A DNA stretch of 64,000 nt from Chloroflexota bacterium (GCA_012797815.1 JAAZOK010000172.1:1-64000); one strand, 5' to 3'; shown: positions 8,781 to 18,093, counted from the stretch's first letter. Program-made: numbers and translations. Notes: a model not told the origin generated them from the letters alone.

Positions 8781-10194
8781 ACTATTATCACAACAAGATC
8801 TGGATAGGATAGATCTGGAATCTCGTCAAATTCTAGGTAAAGTCGGCGTGAAAATCAATAACATGAAAGCACGAGAGTTATTCAAGAATGCCGGTGCAAA
8901 AGTTAACGCCGAAACACACATAGTTTGGATTCCGGCAGATTTAATTGAAGCTGCATTGGCAGGGGTCTCACATCATTTTAATGTTTGGGATCGAACCGGC
9001 AGCACATGTTATGACCTTAACAATGGAAAGACCTATGGACATAATGTAGGGGGTTGTGTACGAATCTATGATTTCGATATGGGCGCCTCCCGAGACGCGA
9101 CCGAACAAGATCTCATAAAGGCGACAACGCTGATAGATGCGCTTGAAAATATCCATGTTTGCAGACCTGTGGTATACCCACAGGAATTTCCCGCCGAACT
9201 GAGAGATATATATACAGCCGCCTGTATGCTCCAATACACCAATAAACCTTATGGAGTTTCTGCCTACAGCCTTCGTAATCTGGATTATATCTTGCGACTC
9301 GGCAGCCTGGTGAGCGGCAGTTATGACGCATTTCTCGAAAAACCCTTCATATGGGGAAGTGTATGTCCTGCCAGCCCATTGAATTATTCAGAATCCACAA
9401 CAGCGATCCTGATGAAATATGCAGAAATTGGATTGCCTGTTGCCATTGCGCCCTGTCCGGTCAGCGGCGGTACCAGCCCGGTAAGTTTGGCGGGTACCCT
9501 CATCCAACAAAATGCCGAATTTCTGACCGGTTTGATCTTAGTGCAAATCATCAACCCGGGAAATGAAGTGAAATATACAACCCGCCCTATTCCGATGGAT
9601 ATGAGAACGGGCACAGCCACTTTTGGTTCTGTAGAGCTGGGACTGATGTCCACTGCTATCGTTCAACTGGCGCAGAAATATGGAATTTGCTCGGATGTTT
9701 ATGGTTTGGGAACCAGTACCTTTGCATTTGATCCCCAAAACGGGTTCGAAAAAGCCTTGAATGCACTTCTGCCGGTACTGGCGGGTGCAAATTTAATTGC
9801 TGCCGCCGGATTGATGGAAGATGCCCTAACCTCCAGCTACGAACAATTGGTAATCGATAATGCAATCCTAGGCAATATTTTCAGAATCACACGCGGAATC
9901 AACATATCCGATGAAACCATTGCGCTTGATCTGATCGAGAAGGTCGGGCCAGGAGGAAATTATTTATTGGAAGATCACACGCGTATTTTTGCACGGCAAG
10001 AGCTATTCACCCCTAAGATTTGTTATCGTTCTGGAAATCAACAATATAAGGAAAAAGGATTTACTTCAATTACCGATGCAGCCCATGAGCAGGTAAAAAC
10101 CATCTTGGAAAATGGCGCCGTACGTGTTGTTGATGAAGAAACTACCGCACAAATTAACGTATTGCTTGATGAAGCTAAAGCAACGTCTAAATAA
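8770..10194 (+). CDS. MttB-superfamily corrinoid-dependent methyltransferase (non-pyrrolysine)
   Basis: A 474-residue protein matching the trimethylamine methyltransferase (MttB) superfamily. Conserved features include an N-terminal helical region (ESRQILGKVGVKI, residues about 14-26), the PVSGGTSPVSLAGT segment, and the C-terminal GPGGNYLLEDHT motif. The frame is open across the full length, so there is no in-frame UAG and it is not a pyrrolysine enzyme. Non-Pyl relatives demethylate glycine betaine, proline betaine or carnitine and pass the methyl group to a corrinoid protein. The chosen ATG follows a gagg site and overlaps yhfW by 11 bases. The cognate corrinoid protein is next. Its substrate is probably a methylated compound linked to the yhf pathway (inference). 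Confidence 0.9.
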   Translation: MKFELLSQQDLDRIDLESRQILGKVGVKINNMKARELFKNAGAKVNAETHIVWIPADLIEAALAGVSHHFNVWDRTGSTCYDLNNGKTYGHNVGGCVRIYDFDMGASRDATEQDLIKATTLIDALENIHVCRPVVYPQEFPAELRDIYTAACMLQYTNKPYGVSAYSLRNLDYILRLGSLVSGSYDAFLEKPFIWGSVCPASPLNYSESTTAILMKYAEIGLPVAIAPCPVSGGTSPVSLAGTLIQQNAEFLTGLILVQIINPGNEVKYTTRPIPMDMRTGTATFGSVELGLMSTAIVQLAQKYGICSDVYGLGTSTFAFDPQNGFEKALNALLPVLAGANLIAAAGLMEDALTSSYEQLVIDNAILGNIFRITRGINISDETIALDLIEKVGPGGNYLLEDHTRIFARQELFTPKICYRSGNQQYKEKGFTSITDAAHEQVKTILENGAVRVVDEETTAQINVLLDEAKATSK

Positions 10195-10220
10195 TATCAA
10201 AATGAAAACAGGAGAAGAAA

Positions 10221-10856
10221 ATGAGTTTATTAACAGACATCGCCGATGCCATCTATGACGGCGATCTAGATACTGTAGTCGCACAGACAAATTCTGCCAT
10301 CCAGAATGAAACACCGGCTCTCGAAATTCTTGAAAAGGGGTTGATGGCCGGCATGGATAGGGTTGGGCAGGATTTTAAAGCAGGCGATTTATTCATTCCA
10401 GAAGTGTTGATCGCATCACGAGCCATGCAGGCTGGCATGGAAATTCTCAAACCATTATTGGTAACTCAAAAAATAAAATCACCGGGCAAGATCATCCTGG
10501 GAACGGTTCAAGGCGACCTGCATGATATCGGGAAAAACCTGGTCGCTATCATGCTGCAGGGAGCCGGTTTTGAAGTGATCGACCTGGGTGTAGATGTGAG
10601 CAAGGAAGTGTTTTTGAAAGCAATCATTGAGAATAAACCCAACCTGGTTGGGATGTCTTCTCTTCTCACCACCACCATGCCTCAGATGCCCGAGATCATA
10701 GAGACTATTAAGCAAGCAGGGCTGCGTGATCATGTGAAGATCATGGTCGGTGGTGCACCGTTGAATGAGAATTATGCTCAGAAGATCGGTGCGGATGGAT
10801 ATGCTCAAAATTCATCAATCGCAGTTGAACTGGCAAAATCCCTGATTAACACTTAG
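10221..10856 (+). CDS. Corrinoid protein, methyl carrier for the MttB-type enzyme
   Basis: A 211-residue cobalamin-binding protein. An N-terminal helical methionine-synthase-like domain (about residues 1-85) precedes the B12-binding Rossmann domain with the lower-ligand motif D99-x-H101-x-x-G104 in GTVQGDLHDIGKN. Further B12-contact segments are GMSSLLTTTM and VGGAPLNE. It accepts a methyl group from the preceding methyltransferase on cob(I)alamin and passes it on to tetrahydrofolate or another acceptor. The second methyltransferase and the reductive activator are not in this window and must be elsewhere. It is the last gene before a strong terminator. The ribosome site is aggaga. Confidence 0.93.
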   Translation: MSLLTDIADAIYDGDLDTVVAQTNSAIQNETPALEILEKGLMAGMDRVGQDFKAGDLFIPEVLIASRAMQAGMEILKPLLVTQKIKSPGKIILGTVQGDLHDIGKNLVAIMLQGAGFEVIDLGVDVSKEVFLKAIIENKPNLVGMSSLLTTTMPQMPEIIETIKQAGLRDHVKIMVGGAPLNENYAQKIGADGYAQNSSIAVELAKSLINT

Positions 10857-10874
10857 ACCAGCAAATCAAGATGA

Positions 10875-10913
10875 CAAAAACAGGGTTGCTTCGATTAAGC
10901 AACCCTGTTTTTG
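10875..10913 (+). terminator. Terminator of the yhf-mttB operon
   Basis: A perfect 17-bp stem (10875-10891 with 10897-10913) with a 5-nt loop ends in a T-rich arm, 19 bases after the corrinoid gene stop. It is one of the strongest hairpins in the window and closes the nine-gene operon. Confidence 0.92.
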
Positions 10914-10956
10914 TTCTTATCACAATGGCATAGAATTAGGAATAGTTTCACAGAGA

Positions 10957-11055
10957 TCATCTTAATCCCATTAAGAAGATGATAAGAGCCCAAAAATCGC
11001 AGCAGAATGCCGGTGCCGGCACGTTGTAATCCAGCACATCCGGGGATTCCACCAT
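10957..11055 (-). pseudogene. Possible short remnant resembling the EamA permease N-terminus
   Basis: A 32-codon frame begins with an ATG touching the stop of the gene at 11056. It encodes LDYNVPAPAFCCDFWALI, which resembles LNYNMPALVLAFWRDFFV of the EamA permease near 1870-1930, and the DNA also shares a gtgccggca..ttgtaat core. It may be a decayed fragment of a paralogue. The match is short and could be coincidental. Confidence 0.2.
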
Positions 11056-11421
11056 TCAGGATCCTTCTCTTTGATTACGCCCATATCCCATCCACAGGAG
11101 CAGCAAGCTGAGAATAAGGATATCCAGCATTAACGTTATCAGATCCAAGGTTCCGAACTGGTCCGTAAACGTGAGAATGATGTTCAAGACAAGCCACGCC
11201 ACACAAATCCACTGACCAATCCCGCTCGATAGTTTCCATGAGCACCATCCAAACACCAGACCATTCCCGATCATCATCCCAACAAGTAAAACGATAGAAG
11301 GCGAAATCGATCCATTCCTGTGACTTTGAAGCCAGGTGAAGATCGCCAGTAAAACCCAGATCAACATATTCAGTATGAGCAAATAATGCAAAACAGGGAT
11401 CATCCATTGATTCTTTTTCAT
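11056..11421 (-). CDS. Small four-helix membrane protein, unknown function
   Basis: A 121-residue hydrophobic protein with four predicted membrane segments (about residues 9-28, 42-60, 68-84 and 88-112) and basic ends, including a C-terminal GYGRNQREGS. I do not recognise a family. Codon choice looks like that of its neighbours. The ribosome site is agaaggtagg before ATG. It lies downstream of the degV terminator on the same strand, so it is probably transcribed separately or by read-through. Confidence 0.65.
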   Translation of the reverse strand: MKKNQWMIPVLHYLLILNMLIWVLLAIFTWLQSHRNGSISPSIVLLVGMMIGNGLVFGWCSWKLSSGIGQWICVAWLVLNIILTFTDQFGTLDLITLMLDILILSLLLLWMGYGRNQREGS

Positions 11422-11445
11422 TTCACTCCTACCTTCTCTTAAACC

Positions 11446-11484
11446 AAAATAGACATATGTCGCTCCACGACATATGTCTATTTT
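11446..11484 (-). terminator. Terminator downstream of degV
   Basis: A perfect 17-bp inverted repeat (11446-11462 with 11468-11484) with a 5-nt loop, ending in T residues in both directions, lies 25 bases after the degV stop. It also contains two copies of the palindrome acatatgt. Confidence 0.8.
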
Positions 11485-11509
11485 ATCAAACTTTTCAGAT
11501 TATCTTGTC

Positions 11510-12370
11510 TTATAATCCTTCAAAGACTGCAGCAGGTGCATAGCAAACCCCCACCAGGCTGGAACCGGTGTGAGCGCCTAACACCAACGAGAGCTGACTA
11601 ACCGGGTACCAAACGGTCTTGAAAACAGAATCCAATTGTGCTTTCAACGATTCCGCGCCTTCAGCATTATCCGCGTGGACAATCTGGGCAACCATTTTTT
11701 CACTTGGCGAGATGGTTTTACCGACCAGATTGACCAATCCGTGCAAAGCCAGCTTGAAGGAACGTGATTGACCCAGCTGGGTATAATTGCCTTTTTCATT
11801 ATCCACACCAATGAGCGGTTTAATATTAAGGATAGAAGCAAGCAACCCTTTCATGTGGCTGATGCGTCCACCATTGATGAGGTATTTCAGTTCTTTCAAG
11901 GTATAAATAGTGCGAGTGGCATCTGCAATGCGTTTCAAGTAAGGTACGATCTGATCCTTCGTCCAACCGGCTGCCACTGCTTTGGCAGCTTCGATCACCT
12001 GCCAGCCCGCTCCCACGGAAAGGGTTTTGGTATCGACCACGGTCACATTGGCTTCCGGAACCATGGCAGCAGCAGCATTCGCCGAATTCACTGTACCGCT
12101 TAAACCGGATGAAATATGGATCGATAGAATATCTTTATCCTCTTTGGCTAACTTCCGATAGAGATCCGCAAATTCTCCCGCGGAGGGTTGGGAGGTTTTT
12201 GGTAAGACCTCACTCGTTTCCATCGATTGATAGAATTGGTCCAGAGCTTGCCCCTGACCATCAAGATAGACTTTCTCTCCAATACTCACTTTAAGGGATA
12301 CTTCGTGAATTTCAAAGTTATTGGTATTAAGACAGTGCGAATCGGTTCCAGAATCTGTGACTATTTTCAT
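11510..12370 (-). CDS. DegV family fatty-acid-binding protein
   Basis: A 286-residue DegV protein. The N-terminus MKIVTDSGTDS and the LSIHISSGLSGT loop (about residues 81-92) form the lipid carboxylate-binding surface known for the family. The VVDTKTLSVGAGWQV segment and the GGRISHMKG region follow at the expected places. DegV (FakB-like) proteins bind fatty acids, and some present them to the FakA kinase; no fakA is in the window. The gene is divergent from the heliorhodopsin gene, with a shared 266-bp intergenic region, which invites the idea of a common function or regulation. Confidence 0.9.
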   Translation of the reverse strand: MKIVTDSGTDSHCLNTNNFEIHEVSLKVSIGEKVYLDGQGQALDQFYQSMETSEVLPKTSQPSAGEFADLYRKLAKEDKDILSIHISSGLSGTVNSANAAAAMVPEANVTVVDTKTLSVGAGWQVIEAAKAVAAGWTKDQIVPYLKRIADATRTIYTLKELKYLINGGRISHMKGLLASILNIKPLIGVDNEKGNYTQLGQSRSFKLALHGLVNLVGKTISPSEKMVAQIVHADNAEGAESLKAQLDSVFKTVWYPVSQLSLVLGAHTGSSLVGVCYAPAAVFEGL

Positions 12371-12636
12371 TTTTTCATCTCACCAGTTAATTTTTGCTGA
12401 TTAAGCGCAGTAATTGTACGACCAACCTCTCAAAATCAAGATTACTCACAATAATAAAAGTACCCTCACTTTCGTAATTGAGCAGCATTACCTATGTCAT
12501 TTCCCCGTCTTCTGATGCCAAGCGAATAAAACACGATATCCTTCACTTTCAAAACGATTTTTGTAATGGTAGAGAATTTTGCATGCTTGCATTTTCCACA
12601 GAAACACTATAAATTTTAAGAAAAGGAAGGGAAAAA

Positions 12637-13419
12637 ATGAAAACAAACAAAACTGACGATAGGACATTTCGCAAGCTGCGCCGATTCAATTTCATCATGG
12701 GCTTTTTACATCTCATTCAAGGCATCTTCATGTGGGTGGTAAGTAATGACACAACTTATCCTATTTTTACTAATTTCTTGAAATTCAATACCACCACTCT
12801 CACCCTCACCCCCGATCCAAAGCTGCTCTATGAACTGCCTTTTGGTCCGGCAGTTGCAATTTTCTTACTGATTTCCGCCGTGGCACATTTTTATCTGGCA
12901 ACTTTTGGATATCCCGCTTACGTGAAAAACCTAAAAAAGGGCATGAATCCGGTCAGATTCTACGAGTATGCGCTCAGTTCATCTTTGATGATCGTGTTGA
13001 TCGGGATGCTGGTGGGTATCTGGGATCTGGGAAGCATGATCTTGATGTTCGGTATCAATGCCATGATGAATTTCTTCGGAATTTTGATGGAGCGCCACAA
13101 CCAGACCACCGAAAGGACCGATTGGCATGCTTTCGTTTATGGGAGCATCGCCGGTATCATCCCCTGGGTCGTGATCGTGATCTATTTCTTGAGCGCCCTT
13201 TCCTCCTCAGATGCCAAACCGCCAGCGTTCGTATATGCCATCATCCCCACCATCTTTGTATTCTTCAACAGTTTTGCCATCAACATGGTGCTGCAATATA
13301 AGAAAGTGGGACGCTGGAAAGATTATCTCTATGGAGAACGGGTCTACATCATCTTGAGCCTGATAGCCAAAACCGCTTTAGCCTGGCAGATCTTTGCCGG
13401 GACCCTGGCGCCGATTTAA
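12637..13419 (+). CDS. Heliorhodopsin
   Basis: A 260-residue seven-helix retinal protein of the heliorhodopsin family, which is inverted in the membrane relative to other rhodopsins. The Schiff-base lysine is K245 in the helix-7 motif SLIAKTALAWQIFAGTL. The counterion is E110 in RFYEYALSSSLMIVLIG of helix 3. Histidines H25 and H84 match positions conserved in family members near the retinal pocket. The extramembrane loop between helices A and B (about residues 36-66) is long, as in the prototype. Heliorhodopsins do not pump ions effectively and are thought to be light sensors. An aaggaaggg site precedes the ATG. The gene stands alone, divergent from degV and ended by a shared hairpin. No retinal synthesis gene is nearby. 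Confidence 0.95.
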   Translation: MKTNKTDDRTFRKLRRFNFIMGFLHLIQGIFMWVVSNDTTYPIFTNFLKFNTTTLTLTPDPKLLYELPFGPAVAIFLLISAVAHFYLATFGYPAYVKNLKKGMNPVRFYEYALSSSLMIVLIGMLVGIWDLGSMILMFGINAMMNFFGILMERHNQTTERTDWHAFVYGSIAGIIPWVVIVIYFLSALSSSDAKPPAFVYAIIPTIFVFFNSFAINMVLQYKKVGRWKDYLYGERVYIILSLIAKTALAWQIFAGTLAPI

Positions 13420-13439
13420 ATTGACAAATGTTCAAAAAT

Positions 13440-13468
13440 AGAGAGCGGTGAAATACTCACCGCTCTCT
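13440..13468. terminator. Bidirectional terminator between heliorhodopsin and typA
   Basis: A perfect 12-bp stem (13440-13451 with 13457-13468) with a 5-nt loop lies between two convergent genes, 21 bases after the heliorhodopsin stop and 14 bases from the typA stop, with short T- or A-rich flanks on both sides. Confidence 0.85.
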
Positions 13469-13481
13469 TATTATCACTATC

Positions 13482-15341
13482 TTACTCTTCGTCTAACGCC
13501 TTCTTGGAATTTTTGATCAGTTTACCGCGCTCTTCACTATCCAAAATACGTTTGCGGATACGGTATGTTTGCGGTGTTACTTCCAACAGCTCATCATCCG
13601 CCAGATATTCGACGGCTTCATCCAAACTCATCTCGCGTGGTGGGGTCAATCGGATCTCTATATCCTTATTAGAAGAACGCATATTGGTGAGATGTTTTTG
13701 TTTGCATACGTTAATGGTCAGGTCACCCGGACGGGTATATTCACCGATCACCATGCCTTCATAAACATCCACTCCGGCACCGTAAAAAAGGGTCCCGCGT
13801 TCTTCGGCATTCTTCAAGCCGTAAGTGCTGGTAACGCCGCTTTCCCATGCCACCAGAGAGCCGGTATAGCGCGTGGTGAGGTTACCAGTGATAGCGTCAT
13901 ACCCATGAAAAAGGGTATTCATCACGCCCAGCCCGCGTGTAGCAGTCAGAAACTGGTAGCGGAATCCCAGCAATCCACGGGTTGGCACAACATAGACTAT
14001 GCGCACAGTGCCGTCGGCATTTTCACGCATATCCTTCATGGTGCCATGACGCTTGCCAAGCATTTCCACCACTGCGCCCACCGTATCGGCACTGGTCTCA
14101 ATATAAACCTCTTCGTATGGCTCCAACAAGGAACCATCTTCTGCCTTATGGAAAATAACCTCGGGGCGTGACACTTGAAATTCATATCCTTCACGGCGCA
14201 TGGTTTCGATCAGGATCGCCAGGTGCAGTTCACCACGTCCGGATACCAGGAATGAATCAGTGCTTTCAGTCTCTTCCACACGTAGCGCCACATTTGTACG
14301 CAACTCAGCAAACAGACGCTCCCGAATTTTACGGGAGGTACCCCATTTGCCTTCTTTGCCGGCGAAAGGAGAAGTATTCACACCAAAGGTCATCCGCACA
14401 GTCGGTTCTTCCACCCGAATAGGGGGCAGGGCATCGGGGTGTTCGGGATCGGTGAGTGTTTCACCAATGGCAATACCTTCCAACCCTGCCAGCGTGATGA
14501 TCTCTCCGGCGCCGGCTTCTTCCACCTCGATACGTTCCAGTCCTTTGTGGATATATAAATACTGAGCACTTTCTTTGATCAATTCCCCATTCAGTGATAT
14601 GCGGGTCAGATCTTGCCCAACATGAATTTTTCCCGCATAAATACGTCCCATAGCAGTCACGCCGCGATAATCATCGTACCCCAGATTAGTGACCAGCATG
14701 CGGTAAGGCGCATCCATATCCACCATGGGTGCGGGAATATAGCGCAGAATAGTTGAAAACAACGGTTGCAAATCAGGGCTTAATTGAGGGGTGAGTCCGG
14801 CTTGAGCAATTGTCGCGCTGGCATAAATAACGGGAAAATCAGCCTGCTCATCACTGGCGCCCAGATCGATAAAAAGATCAAAGGTTTGGTTGAGAGCACG
14901 TTCCGGTTCGGCATCCTTGCGATCCACTTTATTGATGACCACGATGGCTTTATGTCCCATCTCAAGAGCTTTTTTCAAGACAAAACGGGTTTGCGGCATG
15001 GGACCTTCGGCTGCATCCACCAGCAGCAGCACACCATCTACCATGTTCATAACACGTTCGACCTCACCACCAAAATCGGCATGTCCCGGGGTATCCACAA
15101 TATTGATCTTGACCTGCTGCTTGGTCTCAGGATCAAAAATGGAAACAGCCGTATTCTTGGCCAGAATGGTGATACCGCGTTCGCGCTCAAGGTCATTGGA
15201 ATCCATCACGCGCTCAGCAACCTGCTGGTTCTCACGGAAGGTGTGTGCTTGACGCAACAACCCATCCACCAGGGTAGTCTTTCCATGGTCGACATGCGCG
15301 ATGATGGCAATATTTCTTAGATCTGTTCTTTCTTTCAACAT
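13482..15341 (-). CDS. typA: Translational GTPase TypA/BipA
   Basis: A 619-residue ribosome-associated GTPase of the EF-G superfamily, acting in ribosome assembly and stress or low-temperature translation. The G domain shows G1 [10 protein letters not shown] (residues about 15-24), the [16 protein letters not shown]3 region and [10 protein letters not shown]4. Domains II, III and V follow, and the C-terminal TypA-specific region ends in a lysine-rich tail ([14 protein letters not shown]). Length is typical. It is monocistronic, between the heliorhodopsin terminator and the agu operon. Confidence 0.97.
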   Translation of the reverse strand: MLKERTDLRNIAIIAHVDHGKTTLVDGLLRQAHTFRENQQVAERVMDSNDLERERGITILAKNTAVSIFDPETKQQVKINIVDTPGHADFGGEVERVMNMVDGVLLLVDAAEGPMPQTRFVLKKALEMGHKAIVVINKVDRKDAEPERALNQTFDLFIDLGASDEQADFPVIYASATIAQAGLTPQLSPDLQPLFSTILRYIPAPMVDMDAPYRMLVTNLGYDDYRGVTAMGRIYAGKIHVGQDLTRISLNGELIKESAQYLYIHKGLERIEVEEAGAGEIITLAGLEGIAIGETLTDPEHPDALPPIRVEEPTVRMTFGVNTSPFAGKEGKWGTSRKIRERLFAELRTNVALRVEETESTDSFLVSGRGELHLAILIETMRREGYEFQVSRPEVIFHKAEDGSLLEPYEEVYIETSADTVGAVVEMLGKRHGTMKDMRENADGTVRIVYVVPTRGLLGFRYQFLTATRGLGVMNTLFHGYDAITGNLTTRYTGSLVAWESGVTSTYGLKNAEERGTLFYGAGVDVYEGMVIGEYTRPGDLTINVCKQKHLTNMRSSNKDIEIRLTPPREMSLDEAVEYLADDELLEVTPQTYRIRKRILDSEERGKLIKNSKKALDEE

Positions 15342-15493
15342 TTAGATCCCTTTTTTCCCATTAAAAAACCCGGCTTCATTTTGCCGAGGTCTTTTCATGA
15401 AGAGCGGGGCTTATCTTATCAGATTGCGTGGAGTTTGAGAAGGGAGAATTCTATATTTCTTTTCTATTGTGTCCCCACCAACAAAGAGGAAAA

Positions 15494-15522
15494 AGAAGAG
15501 TGACTTTCTTTGTCACTCTTCT
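15494..15522 (-). terminator. Terminator of the agmatine operon
   Basis: An 11-bp perfect stem (15494-15504 with 15512-15522) with a 7-nt loop is followed on the minus strand by a T-rich run (tttttcctc). It lies just downstream of the aguA stop. Confidence 0.85.
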
Positions 15523-15532
15523 CTCGAATAAA

Positions 15533-16627
15533 TTATGGTTTTGGCTGTTGCTGGGTGATGCAGTGAATATTGCCGCCGCCCAGCAGAATTTCCCGAGCAG
15601 GAACACCCACCACTTTTCTCTCAGGCAGCAAAGCCTGTAAAGCCTGCAGTGCTGGTTTGTCATGTTCATCATCAAAAGTAGGAACGATCGCGCCGCCGTT
15701 GCAGAGGTAGAAATTGATGTAGGAAGCAGCCATTCGATCTCCCGCTTCGCGCGGCAGTGTTCCATCTACCGCATCCACCCCCCGGCTTTCTTCTTCGGTG
15801 ATCAGAACCGGATTGGGTTGGTGGATCTTGTGGATCTCCAGCTTGCGACCACGGGCATCGGTGATCGATTGCAGGATCTCATAGTTTTCCTGAGAGATCT
15901 CGTACTGCGGATCAGATTTATCATCCGTCCAGGTCAAAGCGACCACTCCCGGGCGAATAAAACAGCAGATATTATCCACATGTCCGTTGGTTTCATCATT
16001 GTATACGCCATGATTCAGCCAGATGAACTTTTTGATGTTCAAATAATCAGCCAGCAGATCTTCTATTTCCTTTTGGTTTTTATCCGGGTTCCTATTCTCG
16101 TTTAACAAACACTCGCGCGTGGTCATCAAGGTACCTTCGCCATCAACATGGATCGATCCGCCTTCCAGCACAAGGGGGGCTTTATAGCTATCAACCCGCT
16201 CTACTTCAGCCACTTTGCGTGCCACCACATCATCCAGGTCCCACGGGAAATACAACCCTCCGAGCAGTCCACCCCAGGCATTGAAATCCCAATCCACCAC
16301 CCGTGCCGAGGTTCCATTCACCACAAAGGTTGGTCCGCAATCTCTCATCCACGAATCATTGTTGGCTATTTCCACCACCCGTACCTCACCCGGCAGCATC
16401 TGACGGGCGTTATTGAACTGGGATTGGGACACCCCCATGGTTACCGCTTCAAATTGACTGATGGCAGTTGCCACCGCCACAAATGCTTTTTGTGCGGGTT
16501 TCGCACCATTGCGCCAGTTATCAGGGCGTTCAGGCCAGAGCATCCAGGTACCGGCATGCGGTTCAAATTCGCCTGGCATACGAAAACCATCTTTGCGGGG
16601 AGTACTTTGAATTCGATAAGACATCAC
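15533..16627 (-). CDS. aguA: Agmatine deiminase
   Basis: A 364-residue guanidino-group modifying enzyme that hydrolyses agmatine to N-carbamoylputrescine and ammonia. Family landmarks are [23 protein letters not shown] near the start, [15 protein letters not shown] around residues 88-102, [15 protein letters not shown] with the catalytic His, and the nucleophile C356 in [14 protein letters not shown] at the C-terminus. It is the last gene of the operon, 29 bases after the permease. With the carbamoyltransferase upstream it forms the agmatine deiminase pathway, giving putrescine and carbamoyl phosphate. Confidence 0.96.
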   Translation of the reverse strand: MMSYRIQSTPRKDGFRMPGEFEPHAGTWMLWPERPDNWRNGAKPAQKAFVAVATAISQFEAVTMGVSQSQFNNARQMLPGEVRVVEIANNDSWMRDCGPTFVVNGTSARVVDWDFNAWGGLLGGLYFPWDLDDVVARKVAEVERVDSYKAPLVLEGGSIHVDGEGTLMTTRECLLNENRNPDKNQKEIEDLLADYLNIKKFIWLNHGVYNDETNGHVDNICCFIRPGVVALTWTDDKSDPQYEISQENYEILQSITDARGRKLEIHKIHQPNPVLITEEESRGVDAVDGTLPREAGDRMAASYINFYLCNGGAIVPTFDDEHDKPALQALQALLPERKVVGVPAREILLGGGNIHCITQQQPKP

Positions 16628-16656
16628 GGACCTTCTTTCTTTTTCTTACCTATCGA

Positions 16657-18057
16657 TCAGGCTTTCTTTTTGCTTCTTGCGATCAAAATCTCACCGATAA
16701 TCACGGTCAGCACCACACCAATCAACACCGGCGCGGCATATGCCCAATCCATCGGTTCACCCGGCACATAAACGAAGAACACTACTGCCTGCAGGATGAA
16801 GATTTCACAAACCACAGCCAGAATGGTGGTGAAGAGTTTTCCACCGGGAACCTTATAAGGGCGGTGCGCATCGGGGTCGGTCTTGCGCAATTTCAAAAAA
16901 GCCGGGAACATCACCAGATAAGGCAGCAAGAATACCATCGAGCTGAAGGCAAATAACGTCCAGAACAGGTCTTCAGCCGAACCAGCCATGAAACCGTAAA
17001 TCACCATGACCGCAGTTGAAACGATTCCGGTGATGAGGAACGCACCAACAGGAGTTTTATAAACAGGGTGTTCACGCCCAAAAACAGCCGGGAGTTCACC
17101 TTCTTTTGCTGCTTCATCTGCAGTACGGTTGGCACCCATGGTCCAGGTGACCATATTCGCGAGGAAGGAGTATAAAGCAGCCACACCCAGCACCACAACC
17201 AGCGCACCACCAATTCCCGTTTCGCCCAGTAGCACCCGCAGTGTATCGATGATACCTGAGATCAACCCCAGTTCATCCAGTGGCAACGCCATCAAGATAC
17301 CTACGGTGCCTAAAAGATAGAACACGGCAATCAGCGCACCTGAAGTGATGATAGCCCGCGGAATATCTTTGCCAGGATTCTTCATCTCTTCCGAAGCGCC
17401 CGACATCAATTCAAAGCCCATAAAGTTATATACGATCACAGGTAAGAATGCCAGGCCAGCCCCCCATTCGGGAAGCATGCTTTGGAAAGAAAGATCATTG
17501 GCGACACCGTTTTTCCCGGCATAAATGAATGCACCCACCCCGATAACAACCATGATAAGTGCCTTGATAATGGCGCCAATATTGGGGATCCATTTGCTGG
17601 TTTCGAGGGTGATCGACCCGATCCAAACGGTGATCCAGGTCATAACGATACCAATAAGAATCTGCCACCATAATCCCATTTCAGGGAAGAATAATTGAGC
17701 GAACATACCTGCAAAAAGAATATAAACTGATGGCATCCATAAGGCAACATTGATCCAGTATAACCAGGTGGTCCGGGCAGCCCATTTTTCGCCGAATGCC
17801 TTCTTGACCCAAATGTACAACCCACCCTGTTCGGGATATGTCGTTCCCAATTCAGCGGTGATCAATCCGTAGGGAATAAAGAAAAGCACCAGGGTGATCA
17901 ACCACCATGAAATTGAGGAGGAACCAATTGCCGCCGAAGGCGCCAGCGTATCCATCACAAGAATCGCGCATACGGTAAACAGCGTCATATCAAGACTGCG
18001 CAACACTTTTTTGAAGCCGGTTGGTTTCCCTTTTTCTGAAGTTTTTACAGCGTTCAT
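16657..18057 (-). CDS. APC-superfamily amino acid/polyamine permease, probable agmatine-putrescine exchanger
   Basis: A 466-residue membrane protein with about twelve helices. The first helix region carries the APC feature SLDMTLFTVCAILVMDTLAPSA, and SGASEEMKNPGKDIPRAI is the conserved loop after helix 6. I set the start at the internal ATG (18055-18057) because it follows ggaggt at ideal spacing. Its position between putrescine carbamoyltransferase and agmatine deiminase suggests it exchanges external agmatine for putrescine, like AguD; substrate assignment is from context only. Confidence 0.85.
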   Translation of the reverse strand: MNAVKTSEKGKPTGFKKVLRSLDMTLFTVCAILVMDTLAPSAAIGSSSISWWLITLVLFFIPYGLITAELGTTYPEQGGLYIWVKKAFGEKWAARTTWLYWINVALWMPSVYILFAGMFAQLFFPEMGLWWQILIGIVMTWITVWIGSITLETSKWIPNIGAIIKALIMVVIGVGAFIYAGKNGVANDLSFQSMLPEWGAGLAFLPVIVYNFMGFELMSGASEEMKNPGKDIPRAIITSGALIAVFYLLGTVGILMALPLDELGLISGIIDTLRVLLGETGIGGALVVVLGVAALYSFLANMVTWTMGANRTADEAAKEGELPAVFGREHPVYKTPVGAFLITGIVSTAVMVIYGFMAGSAEDLFWTLFAFSSMVFLLPYLVMFPAFLKLRKTDPDAHRPYKVPGGKLFTTILAVVCEIFILQAVVFFVYVPGEPMDWAYAAPVLIGVVLTVIIGEILIARSKKKA

Positions 18058-18093
18058 TTCTACCTCCATTTGAATTTCCTGTTCAAAACAGGA

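Noticed and set aside
8770-10194. A pyrrolysine-containing trimethylamine methyltransferase
   Set aside because: The frame is continuous over the full family length with no in-frame TAG, so it belongs to the non-pyrrolysine branch.
13504-15320. Several long plus-strand frames antisense to typA
   Set aside because: They lack ribosome sites and family resemblance and mirror the strong codon bias of the typA gene on the other strand.
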